In this document: positions 10,401 to 22,149 of the stretch, one piece after another
Numbering within the stretch: position 1 is the first letter of the stretch
Layout: each line of letters begins with the position of its first letter
Assembly: GCA_038501625.1 (NCBI GenBank)
Contig: JAZAYU010000006.1
Coordinates: 13,580,638 to 13,644,637, forward strand
Direction: 5' to 3'
Source of the DNA: Corbicula japonica
Lineage: Eukaryota; Mollusca; Bivalvia; Venerida; Cyrenidae
Length of the DNA: 64,000 nucleotides
Program-made: the position numbers and the translations under genes
Notes under the pieces: generated by a model
Told to the model about the DNA's origin: nothing
Database searches by the model: none
Seen by the model: only the letters and a program-made list of their open reading frames with translations

Positions 10401-13400
10401 TGGTATAATTGACCAGTAAATGGTATAATTGACCAGTTAATGGTATAACTGACCAGTTAATGGTATAACTGAACAGTTAGACGCTGGATCTTTTTAGATC
10501 CCTATAAGTTCACTTTGTCAAAGAAAATACAATTGTAATCATGTTCTCGTTAGTTATGGTAAGAATATGGATATTGATGATCGCTTTGAGAACTATTCAA
10601 ATCAAAAACCTTTTTCTACTGTGATCAACTAGATTGTTACACGGAGATTTTACCATCTCAGTCGTTTCTGAATAGTTAGTTTTATATTATACCCACAATC
10701 GTATAAGAAAAAAAAACAGGTGCAAAAATGATCATGTTATTCAACAACGTTTTATTGTTGAAATATCGAACGTAAATTTACACTTTCTTCACAAATAATG
10801 TCTTGGTAATGAGTATTAATGTCAAGTTTTGAAAAAAATATAGCGAAATGATTTCACTTTGAACATGAGAGTAGAATTTCTCAAATAGTTTCAGTACTAT
10901 CTTTAACCAACATATTGTTGTTGAGTATATCGATCAGCTATTTCACATTTAACCTTTTCTATCTACTTCGATCTTTTGAACATTTTATTCAACGAGATTA
11001 TTGCTGTAATAACAGCTGACAAAAGTAATTATATCAAGTAAAATCTTTATGATAAAAAAAAATTATACAGCAACACTTGAAGAACAAGTTCACTAAATGA
11101 AGTGTCAATCAGTTTTATAAGTTATACACATCCTTTTCAAACGGAAGCTGTATCTTGATAAAACCCCTATCACACTAGAGCCGCGTTCTCACGGCGACCA
11201 CAGTGCGTCCAAGGACGCCGAGTTGCGCGCAACACGTTCGCAAACATCGCCGCAGCAACGCAGTGGCATCTCCAGTAAACGCGTTGGCATCGCCTAGAAG
11301 TCCGACCGGCGGCGCTTAATTTGAGCATGCACAAAACAAAAGCCGTCGCTCAGTGTTCTGAAAAGAGTGCAGTGGGGTCCCTGTAAGGTCGCCGTAGCTC
11401 AACGCAATAAGGTCTCCTTCATCGCCAGAGTAGCTCCGCGAGCGCGCACAGAGGTCGCACTGCAAACGCTGTGAGGTTGCCAGTTGCGCTTGAACGGAGT
11501 CTGAGATGTCACTGCGTCTCTAGCGCGCTTACCATGTGCGCGTATACGGCGCGTTAAGAAAGTGTTATTTTATTGCGCTCTTACAGTTACTGCACGGAAC
11601 TGTGATGGCGATATCATTGCGCTTCTACCATTTCATCATCGTTTTCATAAAAAAGACGAAGAAAAATGGTTTAAATTTATAAGATATAATAATAAACACC
11701 ATTTTATCATGTCATATGTACGCCAGAAATCCGGACTACTGTTTTCCTATTTACAGGTCAGCAGATCTATTGTACATATCAATCGGCTACGGTAAGAGCC
11801 CAAAGGTATAGTTTCAACTGTTTGACAACAAGCAAATAATTGATGAAGATGTGTGGTTCCGACACGCCGTCAGCATAGTATGAGCGCCGTCAAATCGCAG
11901 TGCACGCAGTGGCAGCGCAGTGAGAACGCAGACACTCGGCAACAAGAACTCCGTAGGAACGCGAAAGAGCCGTGGGAGCACCTTAGCAACGTTTGATCGC
12001 TGTGAGGACGCCATAACATCGCCCATCATCACGCAATTTATAAGATTTTTCTTGCGATCTCACGGCATTCTGGAAAAGTTAACAACGCCGTGCCAACGCA
12101 GTGGAAACGCGGTATAGTGTGACAGAGGCTTAAGAAACGAGTATATTTATGTGTGTCTAAGGTTGTTTAAAGACGCTCTCTTAGCAGATCATGTAGGCGT
12201 CTGTCTATAGTAAATTCTTCTGGTGGTGATCTTCTTGTATTATTATTCATGAAGTGCTTTCTAGAGATGTTGTTGTTCTGTGATTTGTGTATTTTTATCT
12301 TCTTTAACCATCGATGTTTATGTATACTTCATTCGAAGTTCCTTGTCCGAAACACTCCTAAATATAATATCTTTATAATTAAGATTATTGACATGAATTT
12401 GTGCTATTACGACATCGTGCGCAGACCAATAGTTTGTGTGCGGATTTCGTTGTAGCCACACGACTTAATTTTTTTCCGATGTTTAATGAAAACAATATGA
12501 AGAAAGACTTTCATCTTTGCGAATTGCAAGATGAGTGTAAATATATATCCGAATGGCAAGATGAGTGCAAATATATGTGATTTGTTAGTTTATTTAGGAA
12601 ATTTACTCCCCCACTCCCAGCTCCTTGTGTAATTGAATTTTTCAATATGGTAATTTTGCAACTACGCAGACAAAAACTCTAGTCCGTTGAGAAAAGATAC
12701 AACATCATAGTTACCAATGTCAAAGTTAATTTCTGGTTGTAGGACACAGAATCTCTGTTCTCGACAAATCCAGAGAGGTACAGATTCCACGTTGAATCTG
12801 GGAAAGCAAAACATTTTGAACAGTAAGTTGTTTTATTATGTTTAACTGTACAATTTTGATATTTTGTTAAAATTAAATGGTGTAGAAAAAACACTAAAAT
12901 ATATACCAAAACTTGATGCCATTTCGTTCCGCTTTTGATTAAAAATATATTTATAAATATGACAAGACGGTCTTTATCCAAATAAGTATTTTATTTATTT
13001 CTTTAGTGCAGTTTAATAACTAAGTCATGGTATATTTAACGTTCTAGGATTTACAAATGGACCGAGCTTGGAACACCAAGTGGCACTACGAGAAATTCAA
13101 CGAGTTTCAACCGAGTTCTGGTGGTATATCAGAAACGAACTTGATAATCTTAAAGAGAAAACAAAACAAGCGACGACGAAGGTTGAAAATATTGATTCAG
13201 TTATTAACGAAGCTTCTGATATGCAAAGGTAGTGTAATGCTTAGACTATTAGATAAGGATAAATCTTAAAAGCTAAAGTGGAACATTGAGACCCTTGGAA
13301 AAGTTTATTAAATCGAGATTTGCATGCGAGACCTTTGTAGTGACGTTGCAGTTAAGAAGGAGTTACTACAGTCTTGCCTGCAACCCACGAATTATAAAGC

Positions 13401-16400
13401 ATGTTGGATAGGAAAAATGTACAAGGACAATTATGACTTCGGCTGTCGATTTTTAAAAGCACTTGGTCACTGAAATGATAAAACTTGAAAAAAAGTCTTC
13501 ATCAATACTTACCTTAATCTGTTCATCTGTTCAAATAAACTATTTTTTTAAGTCATACGTTTTTTTTAAGTTTAACACGATTGGTGTATACTTTCAATGT
13601 ATTTGTTGTTAGAATGAAACGAATGCTCAACTATTACTAAATTTATATTAAGTTCCATGACTCTTCTATCATATATTATAATTTTTTAAAACTTAGAATA
13701 GTTGATAAATTTGTTGATGAATCTGGTTTTTTACCAGTTAACTTCATAGTGTAATTAATATTTTTAAAAGATTGACTTAGATTTTAAGCAGCTTTGAAAT
13801 TCTTATATTAAACGTTGAACTTTAAATTTAACATGTAACATTTAAATTGGCCACCTTCGACCTAAAAGTCGAATATCATCTATCCAGCATACATTTATAT
13901 TTTTATTTACTAATTAATAATTTGAATTGTCTGCTCTTGCAGCTTCGTTTAAAAAAAGACACAAAATAAATTTTGTTTTGAATCCGACCAAGTGCAATTG
14001 TCCTGTCCCAAAAAGAAACATTAAAATTTTAATTTGTAGTTTGTTGAGTTCAAGAAATTCCACATAGTCATTAATTTTTGATAATTATTCTGTTTAGTTT
14101 GGCTAACGTAATTCATGTCCACAAAATGCCGCGTCCTTAAGTAGAAGACATGGGCAAATAGAAGGTATTCCTGTTGATACTAATTGTTCACTCGTTGATG
14201 CAGGGCTACTTTGATTGCTACGAGACAGGCATAGTATTATTTATGCAATGGCATTCCAGTTAACGTAAATAAGTTTATGAACATTTTTCTCAGTAAAAGT
14301 CTGTAAAATGTACCTTATGTAATAATATTTAAGTTAAGCAAATACCTTCAAAAAATCAAAAGTTCAAAACTTATGATAAAAGACACGACTAAGATGATTT
14401 TAGTATTGCTATTTTCTAAATTTTGTATATTTACAAATCATGCATTGATCTTATTTCTCGAAATGTCAATATGTTAACTTTATTAATCGCAGAACATTGT
14501 CAAATAAACAAAAAATAGATGACAGCTTAGAAATGGGTAACAAAACCTATAAGATACAGTTTGTACGTACGTATGTTCTATCTCCGCTAAACGTAGCCGT
14601 GAATGCTTAGAAACACTATGACAGGGATAAAAGAAACAAATCGAGATTCTAGGTTCTTTTACAAGATTCCCCCATTAACCTTTTATTTTTTCCTTTTAAA
14701 CCACTGCCATCCTGTTATGCAAAGACAACTGTAATTGAAATCCTTAACATCATTGCATGCTCTAGAAAAGCTAACAAGCTGTGAAATATAAACCCCGTAA
14801 GATGTTGCATAAGGAACATCCCCGTCTAAAAACGGAAAATTTACTATATTAAAATTAAAGTAATCTCTTTTATACATGAAGTGATATAATCATTTACAAT
14901 CGACAGATTAAGATCGACAAGTTGCTTGTTTTTCTGAAGTATTCGCTTTATTAAGTTGTACCAGTGATGGAAAATGGTTATTATATATATTAAATAAATT
15001 ATCAAGGTACTTCTTATAAATTCAATTTAGAAACTAAACAATTTACGTCAATTTTTCATGTTGAACTTTATCATCAGGATAGTTTTTATCATTATTTAAA
15101 TCCTATTTGCTTTGCTCATGTCTTTAGATGCTAGATTAAGAGTTTACGAAGGGTTTCCTACACTTTCGAATACTGATATCCTCTGTGCTCAATCGATTTC
15201 TTTTATTTTATTGATCGTGAACTTGTTGATTTATTCCCTGGTTAATCTTGTCTGAGATAGATCTATGATATCCTTTGTTTGAGAGAACTCCGTTTCACGT
15301 GTACCTATATCTTTTAGATACGCAATAACTTTGTTTTAGGGTAATGTTGCCTGTTCTAAATCGTTCGATTCGCACTTCAACTTTTATTTTAATTTTTTGT
15401 ATCAGATCTGTCATCATGAGAAGACTGTCATTTCTAAAAGAGTATGAGTGCATCGTCACTTAAATATAATTGCTTGAGAAATGTTACAAAGATCGCTAAT
15501 CGTAAACAGCGGGTTCAATAAATACCAATTTTAAGAATAGCTTGAGCGTAAGCACTCTGAATACTCGGCGAATAACCGATCTTCAGTTAATCGTTTTCTG
15601 TTTGCACGACGGTGGCAGGGGTTTTAACGTTAATGGAGGTGTATAGAGAGATCTTGTAAAAGAACCTAGAAGCTTAATCTGTTTTTTGTCCTGTCATCCT
15701 GTATTCTTGCTGATTCCAGTGGCCGTGGTTTGAGTAAAAAGGTGAAATATGCATATCAGGAATCGCCACATTCAGAAAAAACAACCTCCCCACACAGTCA
15801 AGAAGAAGAGAGGGAGAGAGCATGGTTAATAAAATGATCAGTTTCAAAAGAGACACCACTAACAATTAACAAAAATGAGAACCCGAGGAGTTACCGCCTT
15901 GGAACGGTCAGTGGTCATTGAGTTCCCACTTTTTTGCTTGGAAATGCTATTAGTTTCTTACGTTTAAAATTGTCGAGAAGATGGGCGGGTTGGAGCTATT
16001 ATATCAAGACAACTTGAACTTGTTTGTACGTAGGAGAACCTCTTGGGGCAAGTGTGAGCCTGGTGCACCCTAGAACTTTTTTAAACCCCAAATGGCATTT
16101 TTGCCACAGACATTTCCAATGCGAATTACCCCTTGGTTTATCATCTTTGTTAATTTTTTGTGGTGTCTATTTTGAAATTGAATCATTTTATAACCCATGA
16201 GCTCTTTTTCTCTCTACGTTTGGTCGTGTTGAGAGGCTGTTGTCTTCTGGATGTGAAGATATGCAAATTTCACTTTTTTAAATTGAAGTGAGTTTATCAC
16301 CCATATCAAATGACTTAATAAATTATATAAATATTTCAATTCAATCATAATATGTAATTTTTTACAGTCTAATTGAACTAGAAACTAACCTTCTCACGTG

Positions 16401-17420
16401 TTGTGTTAGAAAATTACAGAATGACTTTTACAAGATGAACAACTACGTAGATAATGTGTCTGAATGGAAGAAACGTGAATCTAAAAGGCTTGGGGACATC
16501 GTACAGAAAAGACTGGCTACTTTACAGGTAGTATTTACATTCAAAATCTGACGTGAGTCAGTTTTAGTAAGAACTTACAAAGTCGTCTATCATAAGTTGC
16601 AAAATCTCGAGGAAAGGCAATGCATTGATGTTATTTAAATTAATTTTAAATAGGTTTTACCTCTTTTGTTAATCATGTTCCCTCTATGTTTGTATTGCTA
16701 TAAGCATTGTACAATTTTTTTAATGCAAACAAAATATTCGTGTATTCGTTATTTGATTTTTATTGGGCAATACATTTGTTTTTACATCAAATATTCAGTA
16801 AGTCCAAATAGCTTAGTAACGTCAGTGTTTGCATAACATATCAGTTGTTGAGATTAATCTAGGTCATTTAACCCATCGATGTAAGAGTGTCGAGACTCAG
16901 TGAAACAACAGTGAACTTGTATTAAATGAATTTAGAATCCTAGAGATTGTCATAATGCGAAGAAAGTTGTTTGCAACGTTGGTACAGAGTGTGGATTTGG
17001 GTGCCAACTGCATCACGTCACATTCTGTTTGCTGGTTGCTTATGCTACTCGGCGGACCCTTATTTTCGAATCTAAAGGCTGGCAGTACGCTGTCGACGGA
17101 TGGGAAACCGTTTTTCGGCCGCTGAGCGAAAATTGCACTACGAAAGCTGGTTATATCGCCATTGGTCTTAATGGTACTTTTTACGTGTTTATCCTTTTAT
17201 TGTTGTAATAACGCGTAAACATCATTATTGTATACATTATATACAGGTTAAGTAGTAAAGTCAAAGGACTGAGAGTCTTAACATGACGCATTGCATTGTT
17301 GTCTTTAATATGTGAGTATGCGTGCCTGTGGAAAAAGTGAGAAAAAAAGTAAAATACGCATATCATGAATATTCAGACACAGCCTCCCCACACAGCCAAG
17401 AAGAAGAGAGGAAGAGAGAG

Positions 17421-17485
<65 letters not shown>

Positions 17486-20076
17486 TTAGAAATTATCAAT
17501 GACAAAACACACTTTTGCATTCAGTCTACGCACAACCACTTTTGAGATTTCTAAAAAAGGTATTATTAAAATGATATTTTCGGTTTCAATGCTTGCGTTG
17601 ACTATATTTTATACTTTTTTGTTATCTTAAGCGTTTCATCGCGTTTAATTTAAGAGCGATGCCAACAGTACACATTGTGTAATGTAAGATAAATAGGATA
17701 CTTGTGGTTCACAACTTATTTCAGAAACAAGTAACGTAATCGAACTCCCTATCATATCATCTATGACTGAAAGACCAAACTACTTGCCTTTGGCGGTACC
17801 AGAAGACCTTGCATACCAAATATATCGTTTCCATGGAGATCCTGCAGCTTGGTGGATTGGTCAGTTTGTTTTATATCTGACGCGGCCGAATGAAATTTTG
17901 CGAAATCGAACGGATGAGAAAATTAAAGAGCTTGCGTTTCAAAGTCCCATTGTCGGGTAATCATTTTATCTCTATTATCTATTCACCTTTCTAATGTTTG
18001 GACTCTTTGAAAAAAAATGCTTTCATAAATCTGTTAACAATCGAAGTATAAAGACAACTTATGCAATTGTAGTCCTTTTAACTCTTTCAATAAACATTTT
18101 CTTTCAAAATTCAGCTACTTAAAACAGCTTCGAATCTAATTCCTTCAGCATACATATACACGCATACACCTAACATATGCACTCAAGCACGCATGTTAAG
18201 TGACAAACTTATGTATTTTTTTAAAAGCATGTAATTCAACTTTGGCTGTGATCATTTATGATCGGATCCAAAATCACACAGTCAGCCTTAGTCTTGATTT
18301 TACGAATTGATTCTAAGATTAAATGCTGTAAGAGAGTATAAAAAGGTGTCTGTCATCTTGTTTCAGTTAGTGTGTGTAGTTTTATTTCTGAATCGCTAAA
18401 GTATTTTATTCATGTTTATAAGGCTTCACAACTAGTTTTAACTGTTTATCATATGTTCTGTCGTCTTTAAAGCGGTCATGATAAATAACAGACGTTTTTA
18501 TTGTTGTTTGAGCACAGTGTTCATATACGACGCACAGACAAAATCGGGAACGAAGCAGCATTTCATCCTGTAGAGGAATATATGAGATACGTAGAGGAGT
18601 GGTTCGGTGCATATGAAGATCGCAATCAGCAAACTCAGCGTAAAATCTTTCTAGCGTCAGACGATCCAAAAGTCATAGATGAAATTAAGTCTAAGTAAGA
18701 ATGTTAAATATACATACGAAGCGTGTTAAATGATGTGAAGTTTAATTCAGATGCACAAGGCATTGAATTATTTTTTATTTATTTAGATACTACTAATATG
18801 GAAAATGAAAATAAATTCTAATAAAAACAGAAATGTAATGTTTGATTTCCTCGTCTAATATGTTAAGTAGCTGTTCATTTATTTGTTTATTTTTCTTTCT
18901 TTTTTTCTGAGAATAAAATATTTTTACAAACTATTTACGTTGTGAAATTCGATTTCTTAAATGAGTAATACTGTGTATTGTTTAATTTGCTGAAAACAGA
19001 AACATTCATTGAATTACGTGTTTTATATTCTAGGTACCAAGGCTACACTATTCTCACCAACAGTGAGGCATCATCATCTGCAACGTTCGAAAGATACTCC
19101 ACTAAAGCACTGATGGAGGTTTATTTAGACGTTTATTTGCTTTCCTTGTGTGATTATATTGTCTGCACATTTTCTTCTAATGTAAGTTTATACAAATCTT
19201 TGATTTTGTCTCTGTGGTCTATAACACATCAATTACACAAGACTTCTGATACAAAATTTTGATTAGAATTTCCTTCTATGAATGTATATTTCTGATTTCC
19301 AGATAGCAAGTGTTGTGTTTTGTAAAGCAAATTAACAAATAAGATCTGAAGAAGTGTTTACTGTTTATAAAGCTCTTTTAGCTGCTACACTCTCATGCTG
19401 TTTGCAGAGAGTAATGTTTGCGAATTCATCCGTGTATCCAACAGGTTTGAACATGTTCATCGTTCTTTAAATGTTTGAGATTCGGGTCGGCATGGACACG
19501 GAAAATCCGACCACTCAAGCAACCACTATCCCGCCCCTGTTTCAAATGTTGCATAAATTATGTTTAACCACCTGCCTGTAAATTAAGTAACATAAAGACT
19601 GATCCAAATGTTGCATAAATTATGTTGATCCCACTGCCTGTAAATTGAGTAAGACAGAGACTTTTATGCAGTGCTACCAAATCTTGACGATAATTTTTCT
19701 TCTCAAACGTGTTTAATGCATCATGCAAAAACATTTTGTTTGATATCCATCGGTTTTATTTCAGCTGTGTCGAGGGGCATATGAACTAATGCAAACACAC
19801 CATGCTGACGCTTCTTTATGGTTTAAATCCTTGGATGACTTCTATTATTTTCATGGTCAACATCCTCACCTCTTCGAGGCAGTGGATTCTCATACTGCAA
19901 AACATAAAGACGAAATATCATTTTCAAAGGGACAGATGATCCATGTATTAGGAAACCACTGGAACGGTTATTCCAAAGGGAAAAATATTGAAACAGGAGA
20001 AGAAGGGTTGTTTCCTTCTTATAAAGTTGTCGATAAATTACGAATAGTATCGTATCCTGATTTACCAGATCACTGA
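6812..20076 (+). CDS. FUT8-A: alpha-1,6-fucosyltransferase-like, spliced; exon 2 unresolved
   Basis: FUT8 transfers fucose from GDP-fucose to the innermost GlcNAc of N-glycans in the Golgi. Exons found: 13048-13228, 16410-16527, 16936-17173, 17725-17956, 18518-18694, 19034-19181, 19765-20076 (stop TGA). All have AG/GT borders and compatible phases, giving 467 residues. The first encodes a coiled-coil stem, the next two include GCQLHHV, then the donor-binding motif [29 protein letters not shown] and VCTFSS. The catalytic positions known from human FUT8 (Arg365/366, Lys369, Glu373, Tyr382, Asp409/410, Asp453, Ser469) all have matching residues. The last exon carries the FUT8 SH3 domain with [10 protein letters not shown] and GLFPSYKV. 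Either first exon (6812-6948 or 9038-9168) ends in phase 2 and needs an exon of about 86 nt before 13048; I could not identify it. With it the protein would be about 540 residues (human 575). Confidence 0.88.
7406..8560. other. Non-coding stretch with two short minisatellite seeds
   Basis: Apart from tracts of the 20-bp AACTGACCAGTTAATGGTAT-type repeat at about 7708-7768 and 8118-8176, I see nothing. It would be intronic if exon 1a is used. Confidence 0.5.
8565..8960. repeat. ~120-bp tandem repeat upstream of exon 1b
   Basis: Three to four diverged units, each with CGATACATCRY...ATTCYCATT, TATAATGTAGA-like, TTAATTTGGTGCTTAGCAAACTT-like and TATAGTTTAATGTTATGTGTACAC-like blocks. The last unit runs into the flank of exon 1b. 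A related unit before exon 1a (about 6435-6740) is split by the palindromic MITE. The array is thus part of the putative promoter region of both first exons. Confidence 0.75.
8845..9630 (+). repeat. Segmental duplication, copy 2
   Basis: Partner of 6620-7405, containing exon 1b and its flanks. Downstream it passes directly into the 20-bp minisatellite array. Confidence 0.88.
9038..9168 (+). CDS. Candidate first exon 1b of FUT8-A (signal-anchor)
   Basis: ATG at 9038 gives 43 codons in the same arrangement as exon 1a: basic MRKQFRR head, hydrophobic core ([11 protein letters not shown]), short stem, then GAGGACCA|GTATGT in phase 2. It is two codons shorter than 1a just before the donor. Being nearer to the downstream exons it may be the main first exon, with 1a alternative or decayed. 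Confidence 0.75.
9631..10478. repeat. 20-bp minisatellite, roughly 42 units
   Basis: Continuous tandem units of the form AATGGTATAACTGACCAGTT, with variants (GCCCAGTT, GACCTGTT, GGCCAGTA). Unit length is almost strictly 20 bp, so the array lines up with the sequence blocks over 0.85 kb. Seeds of the same unit occur at 7708-7768 and 8118-8176. It lies between exon 1b and the first confirmed downstream exon of FUT8-A. Confidence 0.95.
10479..11163. other. Intronic/intergenic, nothing recognised
   Basis: AT-rich sequence with no supported exon. It is one of the stretches where exon 2 of FUT8-A could be expected, but no convincing acceptor-donor pair with coiled-coil coding sequence was found. 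Confidence 0.4.
11164..12130. mobile_element. GC-rich element with terminal inverted repeats, ~970 bp
   Basis: The left end CCCCTATCACACTAGAGCCG and the inverted right end CCTCTGTCACACTATACCGC match imperfectly over about 22 bp. The interior is far richer in G+C and CpG than its surroundings in the two outer thirds, which share words such as ACGCAGTGG, with an AT-rich middle. No transposase frame is seen. Target duplications could not be defined. A DNA-transposon derivative (MITE-like) is likely; the superfamily is unknown. Confidence 0.6.
12131..13047. other. Intron upstream of FUT8-A exon 3
   Basis: No supported feature. The acceptor of the next exon (GTTCTAG at 13041-13047) closes the stretch. 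Confidence 0.5.
14617..14880 (-). mobile_element. Penelope-like element fragment (RT end plus 3' tail)
   Basis: On the - strand, residues such as [17 protein letters not shown] and [10 protein letters not shown] match the reverse transcriptase at 61727-63703. The following tail sequence (AAAAGAACCTAGAA) matches the tail near 63737. About 345 bp between these two parts is missing, and the frame is broken. It lies in an intron of FUT8-A. Confidence 0.85.
15603..16140. mobile_element. Penelope-like tail with internal inversion
   Basis: 15603-15717 is + oriented tail (GCACGACGGTGGCAGGGGTT, AAAAGAACCTAGAA). 15735-15925 is the end of the tail in - orientation. 15960-16140 is again + oriented (TGGGCGGGTTGGAG, AAGACAACTTGAACTTGTTT). 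The switch of orientation inside one insertion resembles twin-primed or template-switched retrotransposition. It lies in an intron of FUT8-A. Confidence 0.72.
17350..17485. repeat. Penelope tail fragment followed by GA microsatellite
   Basis: 17350-17423 matches the terminal part of the Penelope tail in - orientation (CGCATATCATGAAT, CCCCACACAGCCAAGAAG). It passes into an almost pure (GA)n tract at 17424-17485. Other copies have a short AGAGAGAGAGCATG at this point, so the microsatellite probably grew from the element. Confidence 0.85.
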
Positions 20077-20404
20077 TACAGTGCTAATTGCATACTTTAA
20101 ATACTCCCAACTGACTTTCTCATTTTTTAGCCGTTTTTGCCTGTTATTTTTATCTGATGTTTATTTTTATTTTATGACAATAGTTTCTTATTAATATCTC
20201 ATTGATCGATTGTTTCAAATTGTTAGTTTACAAAACAAATTTTTTTGTTGTTAACATTCATTTCATATATCGTTTTCAACAAAAGAGGAAATGAATGCGA
20301 ATAATATAAACTAAGATTAAGTATTGACTATTGGAAACCCGCAGATTGTATCCATAAAAAGTAATCCGAAAGCGTTCTGTTTACAAGGAATAAATTATCT
20401 TCAT

Positions 20405-20497
20405 CGACTCGAGGAATGACATTTCAAAATAGATGAAAAGGGAACTTTAACCGAGCACGACAAAAATGAAAGTATTGCAGGCTCGGTTTGATTGAGC
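20405..20497 (+). repeat. Left half of dispersed GGCTCGGTTTGATTGAG repeat
   Basis: Matches 41575-41660 (ATAGATGAAAA, GGAACTTT, TATTGCAGGCTYGGTTTGATTGAG). The repeat resumes at 22084, so it was split by the element at 20498-22083. Other copies: 41575-41840, 47640-47905 and 53975-54190. Confidence 0.8.
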
Positions 20498-22083
20498 TTT
20501 GTTAGACCGTATATGTCACAAAACGTATATGTCACACGTGTAATATATTCGGTCGAATATGAGAACACGTGTGATATATTCGGTCGAATACGTCACACCC
20601 TTCAGCCGACATATAATGTGACATATTACTCGGTTGGAATTATTTTTTCCACGCTCACCAAAACGTATTTGTCACTTATCAAAAATGTGTCAAAACATGA
20701 AAACAGTGCATATAAGTAAGTAAATTTTATTATAGTGACATTGTGTATAATGTTTACACACTATAATAACAAATAATTACAACACCCGGCCGCGTTGGGC
20801 CTATAAGTCACTTTAGATGATTTTAAACATTAGAACAGAAACTAATACTGTATGACATTTTCAATTAGTACGCATGTACTATTTACATCTTAAGTCACAC
20901 AATAAAAAACAAAATATGTACATATGGTATGTCTAAATAGAAGTCGAATTATTTAAAATATTAAAGAACATTCAACAAGTGATGGACTCGTTAATATCAT
21001 CATCATCATCATGCAATATCGCGACAACACGATGCGACAACAGTATCGCGTTGTCATGTTCGATTCTATGACACAATACTGTTGTCATAATGTCGCATGT
21101 CGGTCCGACAATGCGATAATACGATAAGAGAACGCGATAACACGTTGTGATATTACGATATTAGTATCGTTTTTGCGCGATGTCGTATCGTGTTCTTGCG
21201 TTTCAATATCGTTGCACGTCGCTCAACGGGCAACAACGCGACAAGGTATCGCGTCATCCGAAGGACGACATCACGCTGGTCCCAGCTGACACCGTATAAT
21301 AAGAAAGTAATATATGCATATCAGGAATCGCCACACTCACAAAACACAGCCTCCCCACGCAGCGAAAAAGAAGAGAGGAAGAGAGAGAGAGAGAGCATGC
21401 TTGTTAAAAGTATGTCAATTCAGATAGGACGCCACAAACAACTAACGAAAAAGAGAACCTTTGGGGATACCGCTTTGGAACGGTCAGTGGCAAAACAAAT
21501 TGCAACTGGGGATTTAAACCAGGTTCTAGGGTGCACCAACCTCACACTTGCGCCAACAGGTTCTCGTATCACAAAACAAGTTCAAATTGTCTTGGTGAAA
21601 TAACTCCAACTCACCCATCGGCTCAACAATGTTGCATGCAAAAGCACACAAACATATAAAACATAAGAAGCTAATAGCATTGACTGGGTATGGCAGGCTT
21701 GATCGAGTCAAGGACGTGAAGGTTTTAAAATGTTTTGACCTCGTCCTGAATTGGGCGTAGGTAGAATTGCGTGGAGGAATCCCTTTATACAGTAAATATG
21801 TTTTATTGTTGTAACTTCGTTTTTCAAAACTCCCTAAATTGTACGATAGACCGTATATATCACAAAACGTATATGTTACACGTGTGGCATATAGTGTGAT
21901 ATACTCGGTCGAATATGCCACACCCTTTAGCCGAATATGTGACCTATAATGTGACATATTCAGCCAGACATTTATCGCTAATTTGCACAAACGTATATGT
22001 CACATAAAGACAGGTGTGATTAAATCGGCCGACTATGTCACACACGTGTGACATATACGTTTTGTGACATATACGGTATAACA
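20498..22083. mobile_element. DNA element with ~40-bp terminal inverted repeats
   Basis: The left end (GTTAGACCGTATATGTCACA, then AAACGTATATGTCACACGTG) is matched in reverse at the right end (22040-22083). The subterminal zones also carry scattered GTCACA/TCGGTCGAATATG words in both orientations. GAGC on both sides (20494-20497 and 22084-22087) fits a short target duplication, and the interrupted host repeat shows the empty site. The interior holds (CAT)n at ~20997, a zone rich in CGCGATAACACG-like palindromic words (21010-21290) and a Penelope tail (21300-21692). No transposase was recognised. Confidence 0.78.
21300..21692 (-). mobile_element. Penelope-like 3' tail copy
   Basis: A nearly full tail: ATATGCATATCAGGAATCGC, CCCCACGCAGC, GAGAACCTTTGGGG, GGTTCTAGGGTGCACCAACC, AACATATAAAACATAAGAAG. 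It is the reverse complement of the sequence that follows the reverse transcriptase at 63703-64000, and is nested in the TIR element. Confidence 0.88.
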
Positions 22084-22149
22084 GAGCCTGTTCAAGGACA
22101 GTAATGGAAATGTATATTACTGCCCACGCTGCCTAGCCCCGGGTGTTGT

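Noticed and set aside
11757..11791. Possible 35-nt exon 2 of FUT8-A (CAG before, GTAAGA after, correct phase)
   Set aside because: Phase fits, but the eleven residues do not resemble the FUT8 stem, and it is embedded in a transposable element. Phase agreement alone is weak.
12743..12777. Second possible 35-nt exon 2 of FUT8-A
   Set aside because: Correct phase and a polar sequence ([11 protein letters not shown]), but less than half the 86 nt of the FUT8-B exon and no clear similarity; cannot be decided without transcripts.
21190..21990. Two overlapping frames (137 and 154 codons)
   Set aside because: Both lie within the Penelope tail nested in the TIR element; the peptides are translations of repeat DNA.
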